Below are positions 44,336-54,569 of a stretch of 64,000 nt of DNA, one piece after another; the first letter of the stretch is position 1, and each line of letters begins with the position of its first letter. The notes below the pieces were generated by a model. It had not been told where the DNA came from, did not search any database, and was given only the letters and a program-made list of their open reading frames with translations. The stretch is from Pollutimonas harenae. Its GTDB lineage: Bacteria; Pseudomonadota; Gammaproteobacteria; Burkholderiales; Burkholderiaceae_B. The position numbers and the translations under genes were made by a program. The stretch is from assembly GCF_004153685.1 (NCBI RefSeq), contig NZ_SDQD01000001.1:682001-746000 (forward strand), written 5' to 3'.

Positions 44336-46291
44336 ATGCCGGAGCACACCCGCAATATGGACGCCGGTTTCTGGGGCAGTCTGGAAAAGCGGGTCCGGAC
44401 GGAGTGGCTGCTGATCACCTCCGTCCTGGTCTTGTTCACACTGGGCCTGGCCTTTTTCAACGCCCAACTCGGCCTGGCCCGGCTGGATCATGCCTTTTAC
44501 GACAAAATCCTGGCCTCTACTACCCAGGCCGTAGATAGCGACGACATTGTCATCGTCGCCATAGACGACAGCAGTATTGATGCGCTTGGCTATTGGCCCT
44601 GGCGCAGAGCCTTGCACGCCGCCCTGCTGGCCAAGCTGCAGCAGGCACGCGTCACGGGCCTGGATTTCCTGTTGAGTGACCTGAACCCCGCCTACCCGCA
44701 GGACGACAGCGTGCTGGCACGGGCCATCACACAGCACGGACGCGTTGTATTGCCGCAAATCATTGATGCACGACATAGCGTTATCGACCCCCTGAAGCCT
44801 CTGGCACAGGCTGCAGCCGCACGCGGATACATTAATGTTTATCCTGATGACGATGGCGTCATCCGCTCGCTCAAACTGTTTCAAGACTTGGAGTCGGGCA
44901 CGCGGGTTCGTCATTTTATTGCTGCCATGCTGGCGGTGGCAGGCGACGAGGCCAGGCTCCAGCAGCTGCAAAGCCAGCCCGAATCTGTGCTGATTCCCTA
45001 TGCTGGCGGTCCGGGGCATTTCAGCCTCTATCCTTATGCCCAGGTCCTGAACGGAAATGTGCCGCCGTCCACATTCAAAGATAAATATGTTCTGGTTGGC
45101 TCCTGGGGTTCCGGGCTGGGCGACGCCTTTTCTACACCCCTGACCCGACAGGGCGAACCGATGGCCGGCGTGGAGATTCTGGCTAACGGGCTGTACAGCG
45201 CCTTGAACGACAACTGGATACACACGCCGCCTTTATGGCTGAATGCATTGCTGGCCTGTCTGCCCGTCCTGTTGGCTTGCGTGACGCTGCGCCGGCTTTC
45301 ACCACGTAAGTCATTTCTGGTGACGCTGGCCACGCTGCTGCTGATCTTTGCTTGCGCCTGGCTGCTATTGCGCTTCGCGCAAGTCTGGATACCTGTCACC
45401 GCCAGCATTATTGGCGTCGCGCTGGTCTATCCGGTATGGAGTTGGCGTAGTCAGGAAGCCGCACTTCAGCATATTGATCGCGAGCTACAAGCCTTGCATG
45501 CTGAAAGACAGGGACTGCATGGCCTGGCCGACACAAACGACCAGGCGCATGTGGGTCGATCACTTGCCGCCCGGGTCACGCAGTTGCACGGCGCCATTTC
45601 GCAATTGCGTCAGGCCCATCAAAAGCGCGACGAAACCCTGCGATTCCTGTCCCACGACATGCGGGCACCCCAAAATTCAATTCTGGCCCTGACCCAATTG
45701 CAGCAAAATACGCACACAGCTTTGCCGCCCGCAGAGTTCCTGCAGCGCATCGACACCTATGCTGGCAAAACACTGGGCCTGGTCGATGGCTTTGTTCAAC
45801 TGGCGCGTGCGGAAGCAGCACCCTTGTCGCGCCAACGGCTTGATCTGGTGACACTGCTAACGGAGTGCTGCGATGAGTTCTGGATATCGGCCCGCCAAAG
45901 AAACATTCATATCCGGTTCGATACGCATCCCCGAGAAGCATGGGTCATGGGTGACCATGCCCTGCTTGCCCGGGCTTGCGCCAACTTGCTGGACAATGCC
46001 CTGAAATACAGTGCAGACCACACTGAAGTCGTCTGCCAAATTATCCAGGACCAGGATGCCTGGCTCTTGTGCATTCAGGATCAGGGACGAGGTATCAGCG
46101 CTGATCAGCAATCAGCACTCTTCGAGCCGTTCACCCGCATCAAGGAAGACTCACCACAAAACCCCGCTGGCACCGGACTGGGCCTGGCATTCGTCATCAC
46201 GGTCATCAACCGCCACCTCGGAACCATCATCGTTCAAAGCCAGGAAGGCATGGGCAGCACCTTCAGCATGCGCCTGCCTAGCGTCCCATAG
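44336..46291 (+). CDS. CHASE2-domain sensor histidine kinase
   Basis: A 651-residue membrane kinase. One membrane segment (about 24-44) leads to a periplasmic CHASE2 domain (about 45-295; DDIVIVAIDDSSIDALGYWP, LVGSWGSGLGDAFSTPL). Three hydrophobic segments follow (about 303-385), then a coiled linker, a HisKA domain with His440 (RFLSHDMRAPQNS), and the ATPase domain with N box (NLLDNALKYSA), G1 (IQDQGRGIS) and G2 (GTGLGLAFVI). It should phosphorylate the response regulator two genes upstream, with the LysM/FecR protein between them. Confidence 0.9.
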   Translation: MPEHTRNMDAGFWGSLEKRVRTEWLLITSVLVLFTLGLAFFNAQLGLARLDHAFYDKILASTTQAVDSDDIVIVAIDDSSIDALGYWPWRRALHAALLAKLQQARVTGLDFLLSDLNPAYPQDDSVLARAITQHGRVVLPQIIDARHSVIDPLKPLAQAAAARGYINVYPDDDGVIRSLKLFQDLESGTRVRHFIAAMLAVAGDEARLQQLQSQPESVLIPYAGGPGHFSLYPYAQVLNGNVPPSTFKDKYVLVGSWGSGLGDAFSTPLTRQGEPMAGVEILANGLYSALNDNWIHTPPLWLNALLACLPVLLACVTLRRLSPRKSFLVTLATLLLIFACAWLLLRFAQVWIPVTASIIGVALVYPVWSWRSQEAALQHIDRELQALHAERQGLHGLADTNDQAHVGRSLAARVTQLHGAISQLRQAHQKRDETLRFLSHDMRAPQNSILALTQLQQNTHTALPPAEFLQRIDTYAGKTLGLVDGFVQLARAEAAPLSRQRLDLVTLLTECCDEFWISARQRNIHIRFDTHPREAWVMGDHALLARACANLLDNALKYSADHTEVVCQIIQDQDAWLLCIQDQGRGISADQQSALFEPFTRIKEDSPQNPAGTGLGLAFVITVINRHLGTIIVQSQEGMGSTFSMRLPSVP

Positions 46292-46435
46292 ACAATCTCA
46301 CTCCAACAAATTATTCCATTTGATGCAATAAAGAAGTACTTAGAAAGCATATTCCTCTGAAATGCATTCGATCCCATACTGGCAGCATGGATCGGGAATC
46401 CACCCGGCCTAATCAAGTAAACCGGGAGCCGAATC

Positions 46436-47053
46436 ATGAAAATCTATCATCACCACCTGTCGGGCCATTGTCATCGAGTGGTTCTTTTCGCATCGCTGCT
46501 TGGTCTGACTTACGAACTGGTCGACGTTGACCTGAGCTCAGGAGCGCACAAGCAAGCCGAGTTTCTTGCCCTTAACCCGTTCGGCCAGGTACCCGTCCTG
46601 GAAGACGACGGCGTCGCCATTGCGGACTCAAACGCTATTCTCGTTTACCTCGCCAAAAAAGGGGGTCGCGAGGACTGGCTGCCTGAAGACCCTCAGGGAG
46701 CCGCAGCCGTTCAGCGCTGGCTGTCCGTAGCCGCTGGCGAAATCGCATATGGACCGGCGGCCGCCCGGTTGATCACCGTGTTCGGCGCTAGCTACAACAG
46801 CAAAGAAGTCATCGAACGCGCCCATGCCCTGCTCGACAAGCTGCAGCACCACCTGACAGCCAGTGATTGGCTGGCCGCCGATCATCCAACCATTGCTGAT
46901 GTAGCAGTCTATAGCTACATTGCCCGCGCACCCGAGGGAAATGTCGATCTATCGGCATACCCTGCAGTCGAGCGGTATCTAAGCCGTATTGAAGCATTGC
47001 CAGGCTTTGTCCCCTTCGCTCAAACCCCTGCAGGACTGGCCGCCACAGCGTGA
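46436..47053 (+). CDS. glutathione S-transferase family protein
   Basis: A 205-residue cytosolic protein with a thioredoxin-like N-terminal domain ([20 protein letters not shown]; cis-Pro in FGQVPVLED and the [10 protein letters not shown] helix) and an all-helical C-terminal domain with the capping-box region [12 protein letters not shown]. It conjugates glutathione or acts as a thiol reductase. GGGAGCC precedes the ATG. It lies 57 bp before the oxidoreductase gene and may be its operon partner. Confidence 0.88.
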   Translation: MKIYHHHLSGHCHRVVLFASLLGLTYELVDVDLSSGAHKQAEFLALNPFGQVPVLEDDGVAIADSNAILVYLAKKGGREDWLPEDPQGAAAVQRWLSVAAGEIAYGPAAARLITVFGASYNSKEVIERAHALLDKLQHHLTASDWLAADHPTIADVAVYSYIARAPEGNVDLSAYPAVERYLSRIEALPGFVPFAQTPAGLAATA

Positions 47054-47110
47054 TGGCTGCCAAAGTGCCAACGCTTGCACCACTGCGCTATTGACTCAGG
47101 AGAGACGGAA

Positions 47111-49177
47111 ATGGCCGAGACATCGAATACCTTGTCAACTTGGCATGAAGGTGAGAAGTTCATCCAGGAGAAGCTCGGTGTGGCTGAACGCATGGAAGAA
47201 GTCGGTCGGCGCGTTGTGCGGAACTTTATGCCGGACCAGCACCGCGACTTCTACGCTCAACTGCCATTTATCGTGCTTGGCAGCGTGGATTCCGAAGAGG
47301 ATGCCTGGGCCACTTTTCTGGAAGGGAACCCGGGCTTCATGTTTTCACCAACACGCACGACGCTCAACATCGCCGCCCGTCCAAACCCTGAGGATCCTGC
47401 GTGCCAGGGCATGAAGGAAGGCGACCCGGTCGGCCTCCTGGGCATCGAGATGCACACGCGCCGCCGCAACCGCATGAATGGTGTTCTCTCGAACACCAAG
47501 CAGGGATTCCGAGTCGACGTCGACCAGAGCTTCGGCAACTGTCCTCGCTATATACAACTGCGGAACTTCAGGTTCGACCGCGATCCGGGCGTGGGCGACA
47601 CCGGACAGCTCGAAGCGCTCGCAGCAATTGACCCAGCGGCTCGCGCGCTCATTGAGCGTACCGACTCCTTTTTCGTCGCGTCCTACGCCGATCGCGAGGG
47701 CCATCGCCAGGTTGATGTCTCCCATCGCGGCGGCAAGGCCGGCTTTGTTCGCGTGGCCCATGACGGTATGCTCACCATTCCGGATTTCAACGGCAATCTG
47801 TTCTTCGCCACGCTCGGCAACATCCTGCTCAACGGCAAAGCCGGATTGCTCTTTGTCGATTTCGAGACCGGCGACATGCTGCATATGACCGGTGACGCTG
47901 AAGTGATTCTGGAGTCGCCCGACATCGCGGCATTTCGAGGTGCCGAACGGCTCTGGACCTTTCGGGCACGCAAGATTGTCCGCCGGCGTGGCGGCCTCGC
48001 ACTACGCTGGGCGTTCCAGGATGGCGGCTGGTCTGACAGTTCGCTCATGACCGGCGACTGGCAACAGGCAGACGAACGCTTGCGTGCGGCTCAATATGCA
48101 GGCCGTTGGCGCACCCTGAAAATATCCCGGATCATCCAGGAAAGCGAGTCAATCCGATCATTTCATCTGAAACCGGACGATGGTGCAGGGCTGCTGCCGC
48201 ATGTAGCCGGCCAACATTTGCCCATTCGCGTCTCCGTCACGGGTTCGGATAAGCCGGTCATCCGAAACTACACCCTGTCAGTAGCCCCCTCCGATGGCTA
48301 CTACCGGATCAGCGTCAAGCGTGATGGCCTGGTCTCCCAATACCTCCATGATCAATTGCATGAAGGCGACACGATTGAGGCGCGTGCTCCGGCCGGTAAT
48401 TTCACTGTCGATACTGAGACGACCCGCCCGCTAGTACTGATGGCCGGCGGTGTCGGCATAACGCCCATGCTTGCGATGCTGCGCCACATTGTCTACGAGG
48501 GTTTGCGCAAGCGGCGAATCCGGCCCACAACGCTCTTCTATGCCGCGCACTCCAGGCAAGAACGCGCCTTTGATCAGGAGCTTGCAGCGCTGATCAAAGG
48601 CGCGCAAGGAGCCGTCAGGCTTGTCCGGGTACTGAGCGACGCCGATGGCAGCCAGGAGGGTGTGGATTACGACGTGACTGGCCGTATCGATATGCCACTA
48701 CTTGGCCGTTTTCTCGCCTTCGGCGACTACGAGTTTTATCTATGCGGCCCGCCGCCGTTTACACAGGCAATCTACGATGGACTGCGAGGCTACAACATCG
48801 CGGATGAAAGAATCCATGCCGAAGCGTTCGGGCCTGCATCGCTGAGGCGCACCAGCAACCGCCCTGCGGCTGCTCCCGTCCGATTGCCTGCATCGACAGC
48901 GCCTGTGCCCGTTGCGTTCATGAACTCACTTAAGGAGGCGCGCTGGACCCCGGCGTCCGGAACACTTCTGGAGCTTGCCGAAGCACGTGGCCTTCATCCT
49001 GAATTCAGTTGCCGCGAGGGCACTTGCGGGACCTGTCGCAGCAAGTTGATCAAGGGCACAGTGGCCTACCTTATTGAGCCAACCGCCAAGGTTGACGATG
49101 ATGAAGTGCTTATTTGCTGCGCAGTACCAGCCCATCAGGAAAGCGATAGCGAGAACCGTGTTCAGCTGGCTCTCTGA
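47111..49177 (+). CDS. fusion oxidoreductase: PNPOx-like flavin domain + ferredoxin reductase + [2Fe-2S] ferredoxin
   Basis: A 688-residue protein with three modules. Residues about 1-330: pyridoxamine-5'-phosphate-oxidase-like split-barrel, FMN-binding type (FFVASYADREGHRQVDVSHR, FNGNLFFATLGNILLNGKAG). Residues about 340-590: FAD/NAD(P)-binding reductase (RNYTLSVAPSDGYYRISVKR, LMAGGVGITPMLAMLRHIVY, FYLCGPPPF). Residues about 605-688: plant-type ferredoxin with FSCREGTCGTCRSKL and a later Cys in ICCAVP. The start at 47111 is preferred because GGAGAG is 6 nt upstream. It looks like a complete NAD(P)H-to-substrate electron chain in one chain; the substrate is unknown. Confidence 0.87.
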   Translation: MAETSNTLSTWHEGEKFIQEKLGVAERMEEVGRRVVRNFMPDQHRDFYAQLPFIVLGSVDSEEDAWATFLEGNPGFMFSPTRTTLNIAARPNPEDPACQGMKEGDPVGLLGIEMHTRRRNRMNGVLSNTKQGFRVDVDQSFGNCPRYIQLRNFRFDRDPGVGDTGQLEALAAIDPAARALIERTDSFFVASYADREGHRQVDVSHRGGKAGFVRVAHDGMLTIPDFNGNLFFATLGNILLNGKAGLLFVDFETGDMLHMTGDAEVILESPDIAAFRGAERLWTFRARKIVRRRGGLALRWAFQDGGWSDSSLMTGDWQQADERLRAAQYAGRWRTLKISRIIQESESIRSFHLKPDDGAGLLPHVAGQHLPIRVSVTGSDKPVIRNYTLSVAPSDGYYRISVKRDGLVSQYLHDQLHEGDTIEARAPAGNFTVDTETTRPLVLMAGGVGITPMLAMLRHIVYEGLRKRRIRPTTLFYAAHSRQERAFDQELAALIKGAQGAVRLVRVLSDADGSQEGVDYDVTGRIDMPLLGRFLAFGDYEFYLCGPPPFTQAIYDGLRGYNIADERIHAEAFGPASLRRTSNRPAAAPVRLPASTAPVPVAFMNSLKEARWTPASGTLLELAEARGLHPEFSCREGTCGTCRSKLIKGTVAYLIEPTAKVDDDEVLICCAVPAHQESDSENRVQLAL

Positions 49178-49324
49178 TGACCATGCTGGTCTTGGCGATT
49201 TCGGATTCTAAACACACCGCGTAAAGAAGCTGGGTATCATGACGGCAAGGTACTCCGGCAGCACACCAGTGTCGACCCGGAAACTCTTATGAACATCCCT
49301 TAATGCACAAGGAGGGACGAAGGA

Positions 49325-50215
49325 ATGGACCGTTGGCAGGCGATGCGAATTTTTGTGAAAGTGGCGGAAACAGAAAGCTTCGCTAAGACCGCGCGCCAGA
49401 TGTACATGAGTGCACCGGCGGTTACGCGGACGGTGGCGGCACTGGAAGAACTGATTGGAGCACGCCTCTTCGTGCGCACGACCCGGTCGGTGAAAACAAC
49501 TGAGGCGGGAAGCCGCTATTTAGACGATTGCCGCCGAATCTTAAGCGACATCGCTGAAGCGGAGTCTGCTGCAGCCGGACACTACGCCGAGCCTTCCGGA
49601 ACCTTGGCGATAACAGCCTCGGTGATGTTTGGCCATATGCACGTACTGCCTATCGTGACGGAATATCTTGATGTCCACCCAGGCATGCGCGCGCGAACTT
49701 TCTTTGTCGACCGCCCTGTCAACATCGTAGACGAAGGCATGGACGTTGCCATCCGGATCGGTCATCTGCCGGATTCGGGCTTTACCGCAATTCAAGTCGG
49801 CTCTGTGCGCCACGTCATCTGCGGTTCTCCTGAATACCTCGAAACCCACGGCACTCCCGCCACGCCCGCAGCGCTCAAAGACCACCGCATTGTTGCTTCC
49901 AACAGCGCCTGGGTGTCTCCGGAATGGCGATTTGCACGCGGCCAACGGATTGTCATTGATCCCGTTTTACAGTGCAATACCAACGAGGCAGCCATTTCAA
50001 TTGCGAAAGCCGGCTGGGGCCTGACCCGAGTGCTTCTTTATCAAATCGGGCCCGCGCTACGTGACGGCACACTGAAAATTGTACTGAGCGACTTTGAGGA
50101 TCCACCGCTACCCATACACGTGCTGTATCCGGAGGGGCGACAGGCCCCCGCAAAAGTCAGGACCTTCGTCGACCTGGTGCTTGCAAGGCTACGAGAGAAT
50201 CCACTATTTAACTGA
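49325..50215 (+). CDS. LysR-family transcriptional regulator
   Basis: A 296-residue regulator. The N-terminal winged helix-turn-helix reads MRIFVKVAETESFAKTARQM and SAPAVTRTVAALEELIGARL; residues about 90-290 form the periplasmic-binding-like effector domain. A strong AAGGAGGG lies upstream. It is on the same strand as, and 147 bp after, the fusion oxidoreductase, which with the GST gene is its most likely target. Effector unknown. Confidence 0.9.
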   Translation: MDRWQAMRIFVKVAETESFAKTARQMYMSAPAVTRTVAALEELIGARLFVRTTRSVKTTEAGSRYLDDCRRILSDIAEAESAAAGHYAEPSGTLAITASVMFGHMHVLPIVTEYLDVHPGMRARTFFVDRPVNIVDEGMDVAIRIGHLPDSGFTAIQVGSVRHVICGSPEYLETHGTPATPAALKDHRIVASNSAWVSPEWRFARGQRIVIDPVLQCNTNEAAISIAKAGWGLTRVLLYQIGPALRDGTLKIVLSDFEDPPLPIHVLYPEGRQAPAKVRTFVDLVLARLRENPLFN

Positions 50216-50270
50216 CTCGGCTTTACAACGGGCGGCTGAATAGCCAACGTGCACTCAGGCGTCACCCACA

Positions 50271-50303
50271 AAAAAACGCCAGGCATTGAGCCTGGCGTTT
50301 TTG
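50271..50303. terminator. bidirectional terminator between the LysR gene and rpoC
   Basis: Perfect 12-bp arms AAAACGCCAGGC (50273-50284) and GCCTGGCGTTTT (50290-50301), loop ATTGA, with T-runs on both strands. It serves rpoC on the minus strand and the LysR gene on the plus strand and marks the right end of cassette A. Confidence 0.9.
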
Positions 50304-50318
50304 CTGAGCAGTGCCGGA

Positions 50319-53300
50319 TTACTCTTCAGCGCTGCCGGTTGCTTCGTCGGCTTCTGGTGTGTCGTGAGCTTCCACGACCTCAGAAGAGGCTGGCGCATCT
50401 TCGAAAGGATTCGCCAGGGCGCGAGCGGCTTGACGCTCTGCGGCCTCGTGAGCCTCTTTGTCTTTGCGCGCCATGTGGTACGACATGCCGGTACCTGCGG
50501 GAATCAGGCGACCAACAATGACGTTTTCCTTCAAGCCACGCAAGTCGTCGCGCTTGCCCATGATGGCGGCCTCGGTCAGAACCCGGGTGGTTTCCTGGAA
50601 GGAAGCCGCCGAGATGAACGAGTCAGTCGACAGTGAAGCCTTGGTGATACCCAACAGCACGTTGTCGTACGTGGCGGGGATCTTGCCATCGGCGTCCATG
50701 CGATCATTTTCGTTGAGCAGTTCGGAACGTTCGACTTGCTCGCCGGTAATGAAGCTGGTATCGCCCGCATCGGTGATGTTTACGCGGCGCAACATCTGAC
50801 GCACAATGACTTCAATGTGCTTGTCGTTGATCTTCACGCCTTGCAAACGATACACGTCCTGGACTTCGTTGACGACGTAGCTGGCCAGTCGCTCGATTCC
50901 CTGCAAACGCAAGATATCGTGCGGATCTGCCGGGCCATCGACAATCATTTCGCCCTTGTTCACCACCTGGCCGTCGTGCACCAGCACCTGTTTTTCCTTG
51001 GGAATCAGGAACTCGTGGCTGACACCTTCCAGGTCGGTAATGACCAGGCGCTGCTTGCCCTTGGTGTCCTTGCCAAAAGAAACCGTGCCCGTAACGTCGG
51101 CCAGCATGCCGGCGTCTTTGGGTGAGCGTGCTTCGAACAGTTCTGCAACACGTGGCAGACCACCGGTAATATCGCGAGTTTTCTGCGATTCCTGTGGAAT
51201 ACGCGCCAACACTTCACCAACGGTAACTTGCTGCCCATCACGAACGGTAATCAGCGCACCGACCGGGAAGGAGATGTTGACCGAGTGATCGGTACCGGCA
51301 ATCTTGACGTCTTCACCCGCCTCGTTAACCAGCTTGATCTGCGGACGCATCATGGTCTTGCCGCCGCGAGTCTTGGGCGTGATGACCACTAGCGTAGACA
51401 GACCGGTGACTTCGTCGAGCTGCTTGGCAACGGTCACGCCCTCTTCGATGTTCTCGAAGCGGACTTGGCCAGCGTATTCAGAAACGATAGGACGAGTCAG
51501 AGGATCCCAGGTGGCCAGACGTTGACCAGCCTTGATGACGTCACCGTCACCGACGGCAATCGTGGCGCCATAAGGAATCTTGTGACGTTCGCGCTCGCGG
51601 CGTGCATCGTCAAAGATGACGATTTCGCCGGATCGGGAAATCGCTACGCGTTCGCCCTTGGCGTTGGTTACATAGCGCAGGCCGATGGCAAAGCCAACCG
51701 TACCGGCCGACTTGGTTTCCACCGAGCTGGCCATGGCGGCACGCGATGCGGCACCACCAATGTGGAAGGTACGCATGGTCAGCTGCGTGCCAGGTTCACC
51801 AATGGACTGGGCTGCGATTACGCCGATAGCCTCACCACGGTTGACCAGATAGCCACGACCCAGATCGCGGCCGTAGCAGTGCGCGCACAGGCCATGACGT
51901 GTCTCGCATGTCAGGGGAGTCCGTACCTTGACTTCGTCCACACCGATGCTGTCGATGTACTCGACAGTGTCTTCATCCAACAGCGTGCCGGCGGCTACAG
52001 CGGTTTCCTGAGTCTCGGGGTTGACGATATCAATTGCCGCAACACGGCCCAGAATACGGTCGCGCAAAGGTTCGATGACCTCGCCGCCCTCGAGCAGCGC
52101 TTTCATGGAATAACCACGCGTCGTGCCGCAATCGGATTCGGTAATCACCAGATCCTGCGTCACGTCGACCAGACGACGGGTCAGGTAACCCGAGTTCGCC
52201 GTCTTCAATGCCGTATCGGCCAAACCTTTACGTGCACCGTGCGTCGAGATGAAGTACTGAAGTACGTTCAGGCCTTCACGGAAGTTGGCGGTAATGGGCG
52301 TTTCGATAATCGAGCCGTCAGGCTTGGCCATCAGGCCTCGCATACCGGCCAACTGCCGAATCTGTGCCGCAGAACCCCGGGCGCCCGAGTCGGCCATCAT
52401 GTAGATGGAGTTGAACGACTCCTGGCGGACTTCTTCGCCATGGCGGTTGGTGACGGGTTCGGTAGCCAGTTGTTCCATCATGGCCTTGCCGACCTTGTCG
52501 CCGGCCTTGCCCCAGATATCAACCACGTTGTTGTAACGCTCTTGCGACGTGACCAGACCCGACGAATATTGCTTGTCGATCTCTTTGACTTCGGCGCTGG
52601 CCTGGGCAAGGATATCTTCCTTGACCGAAGGAACCAGCATGTCGCTCATGGCAATCGAAATACCGCCACGCGTTGCCAGCTTGAAGCCGGACTGCATCAG
52701 TTTGTCGGCAAAGATCACCGTGGCGCGCAAGCCGCAGCGACGGAAAGACTGATTGATCAGGCGCGAAATTTCTTTCTTTTTCAGAGGGCGATTCAGTACC
52801 GAGAACGGCAGGCCCTTAGGCAGGATCTCGGACAGCAAGGCACGGCCTACTGTGGTCTCGAAACGCTTGAGGACCGGTTGCCATTGATCTTGCTCGTCTT
52901 TCTCGTACTCGTTCAGACGCACCGTGATGCGGCTTTGCAACTCGACTTCACGGTTGTCGTAGGCGCGCTGGACTTCGGCCAGGTCCATGAAGAACAGGCC
53001 TTCACCCTTGCCGTTGATGCGCTCACGAGTGGTGTAGTACAGACCCAGCACGATGTCTTGCGACGGCACGATGGACGGCTCGCCGTTGGCAGGGAACAAT
53101 ACGTTGTTGGAGGCCAGCATTAGGGTGCGGGCTTCTAGTTGCGCTTCGAGCGACAGCGGCACGTGCACGGCCATCTGGTCACCATCGAAGTCGGCGTTGA
53201 ACGCAGCACAAACCAGCGGGTGCAGCTGAATGGCTTTACCTTCGATCAGCACTGGCTCAAAGGCCTGAATGCCCAGGCGGTGCAGCGTAGGCGCACGGTT

Positions 53301-54569
53301 GAGCATGACCGGGTGTTCGCGGATGACCTCTTCCAGAATATCCCAGACAACGGGTTCCTGGCTTTCCACCAGCTTCTTGGCTGCCTTGATGGTCGTAGCC
53401 AGACCCATCATTTCCAGTCGATTGAAAATGAAGGGCTTGAACAGCTCCAACGCCATCAGTTTGGGCAGACCGCACTGGTGCAGCTTGAGCTGCGGACCCA
53501 CCACAATAACCGAACGGCCAGAGTAGTCGACGCGTTTACCCAGCAGGTTCTGACGGAAGCGACCGCTCTTACCCTTGATCATGTCGGCCAGCGACTTGAG
53601 CTGACGCTTGTTGGCGCCAGTCATGGCCTTGCCGCGACGTCCGTTATCGAGCAACGAGTCGACCGATTCCTGCAGCATGCGTTTTTCGTTGCGCAGGATG
53701 ATGTCGGGCGCCTTCAGCTCCAGCAAACGCTTCAGACGATTGTTGCGGTTGATGACGCGACGGTACAGATCGTTCAGATCGGACGTGGCGAAACGGCCGC
53801 CATCAAGAGGAACCAGCGGACGCAGGTCGGGAGGCAGCACGGGCAGCACTTCCATGACCATCCAGTCGGGCTTGATGCCTGACTTCTGGAAGCCTTCAAG
53901 CACTTTCAGGCGCTTGGAGATCTTCTTGATCTTGGCGTCGGAGGCAGTAGCCTTAAGCTCAGCACGCAGGGTTTCTACATCACGATCGATATCGATGGTG
54001 CGCAGCAACTCGCGCACGGCTTCCGCACCCATCAGGGCATGGAAGTCGTCGCCGTACTCTTCTGTCTTGGCCAGGAAGTCGTCGTCGGACATGATCTGGC
54101 CGCGCTTGAGCGGTGTCATGCCGGGTTCGATGACGCACCATGCTTCGAAATACAGCACGCGTTCAATGTCGCGCAGTGTCATATCGAGCACCATGCCCAG
54201 GCGCGACGGCAGGCTCTTGAGGAACCAGATGTGCGCTACAGGGCTGGCCAGCTCAATGTGACCCATGCGTTCGCGACGAACCTTGCTTACCGTAACTTCG
54301 ACACCGCATTTTTCGCAGATGACGCCACGATGCTTCAGGCGCTTGTACTTGCCGCAAAGGCATTCGTAGTCTTTGATCGGGCCAAAGATCTTGGCGCAGA
54401 ACAGACCATCGCGCTCGGGCTTGAAGGTGCGGTAGTTGATGGTTTCAGGCTTGCGAACCTCGCCATATGACCACGACCGCACTTTTTCAGGCGATGCGAT
54501 ACCAATCTTGATGGCATCGAATTGCTCGTCTTGCGAGACTTGTTTGAATAGATCGAGTAGCGCTTTCAT
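50319..54569 (-). CDS. rpoC: DNA-directed RNA polymerase subunit beta'
   Basis: The 1416-residue largest subunit of RNA polymerase. It has the N-terminal zinc site ([20 protein letters not shown]), the catalytic Mg motif [12 protein letters not shown], the bridge helix/trigger loop region ([20 protein letters not shown]) and the second zinc site ([20 protein letters not shown]). The start overlaps the rpoB stop by one base (TAATG). Length is typical for Betaproteobacteria. Confidence 0.99.
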   Translation of the reverse strand: MKALLDLFKQVSQDEQFDAIKIGIASPEKVRSWSYGEVRKPETINYRTFKPERDGLFCAKIFGPIKDYECLCGKYKRLKHRGVICEKCGVEVTVSKVRRERMGHIELASPVAHIWFLKSLPSRLGMVLDMTLRDIERVLYFEAWCVIEPGMTPLKRGQIMSDDDFLAKTEEYGDDFHALMGAEAVRELLRTIDIDRDVETLRAELKATASDAKIKKISKRLKVLEGFQKSGIKPDWMVMEVLPVLPPDLRPLVPLDGGRFATSDLNDLYRRVINRNNRLKRLLELKAPDIILRNEKRMLQESVDSLLDNGRRGKAMTGANKRQLKSLADMIKGKSGRFRQNLLGKRVDYSGRSVIVVGPQLKLHQCGLPKLMALELFKPFIFNRLEMMGLATTIKAAKKLVESQEPVVWDILEEVIREHPVMLNRAPTLHRLGIQAFEPVLIEGKAIQLHPLVCAAFNADFDGDQMAVHVPLSLEAQLEARTLMLASNNVLFPANGEPSIVPSQDIVLGLYYTTRERINGKGEGLFFMDLAEVQRAYDNREVELQSRITVRLNEYEKDEQDQWQPVLKRFETTVGRALLSEILPKGLPFSVLNRPLKKKEISRLINQSFRRCGLRATVIFADKLMQSGFKLATRGGISIAMSDMLVPSVKEDILAQASAEVKEIDKQYSSGLVTSQERYNNVVDIWGKAGDKVGKAMMEQLATEPVTNRHGEEVRQESFNSIYMMADSGARGSAAQIRQLAGMRGLMAKPDGSIIETPITANFREGLNVLQYFISTHGARKGLADTALKTANSGYLTRRLVDVTQDLVITESDCGTTRGYSMKALLEGGEVIEPLRDRILGRVAAIDIVNPETQETAVAAGTLLDEDTVEYIDSIGVDEVKVRTPLTCETRHGLCAHCYGRDLGRGYLVNRGEAIGVIAAQSIGEPGTQLTMRTFHIGGAASRAAMASSVETKSAGTVGFAIGLRYVTNAKGERVAISRSGEIVIFDDARRERERHKIPYGATIAVGDGDVIKAGQRLATWDPLTRPIVSEYAGQVRFENIEEGVTVAKQLDEVTGLSTLVVITPKTRGGKTMMRPQIKLVNEAGEDVKIAGTDHSVNISFPVGALITVRDGQQVTVGEVLARIPQESQKTRDITGGLPRVAELFEARSPKDAGMLADVTGTVSFGKDTKGKQRLVITDLEGVSHEFLIPKEKQVLVHDGQVVNKGEMIVDGPADPHDILRLQGIERLASYVVNEVQDVYRLQGVKINDKHIEVIVRQMLRRVNITDAGDTSFITGEQVERSELLNENDRMDADGKIPATYDNVLLGITKASLSTDSFISAASFQETTRVLTEAAIMGKRDDLRGLKENVIVGRLIPAGTGMSYHMARKDKEAHEAAERQAARALANPFEDAPASSEVVEAHDTPEADEATGSAEE

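Noticed and set aside
51465-53123. A 552-codon open frame on the plus strand opposite rpoC
   Set aside because: Shadow of rpoC codon bias; no domain signature and no plausible promoter or ribosome binding site.
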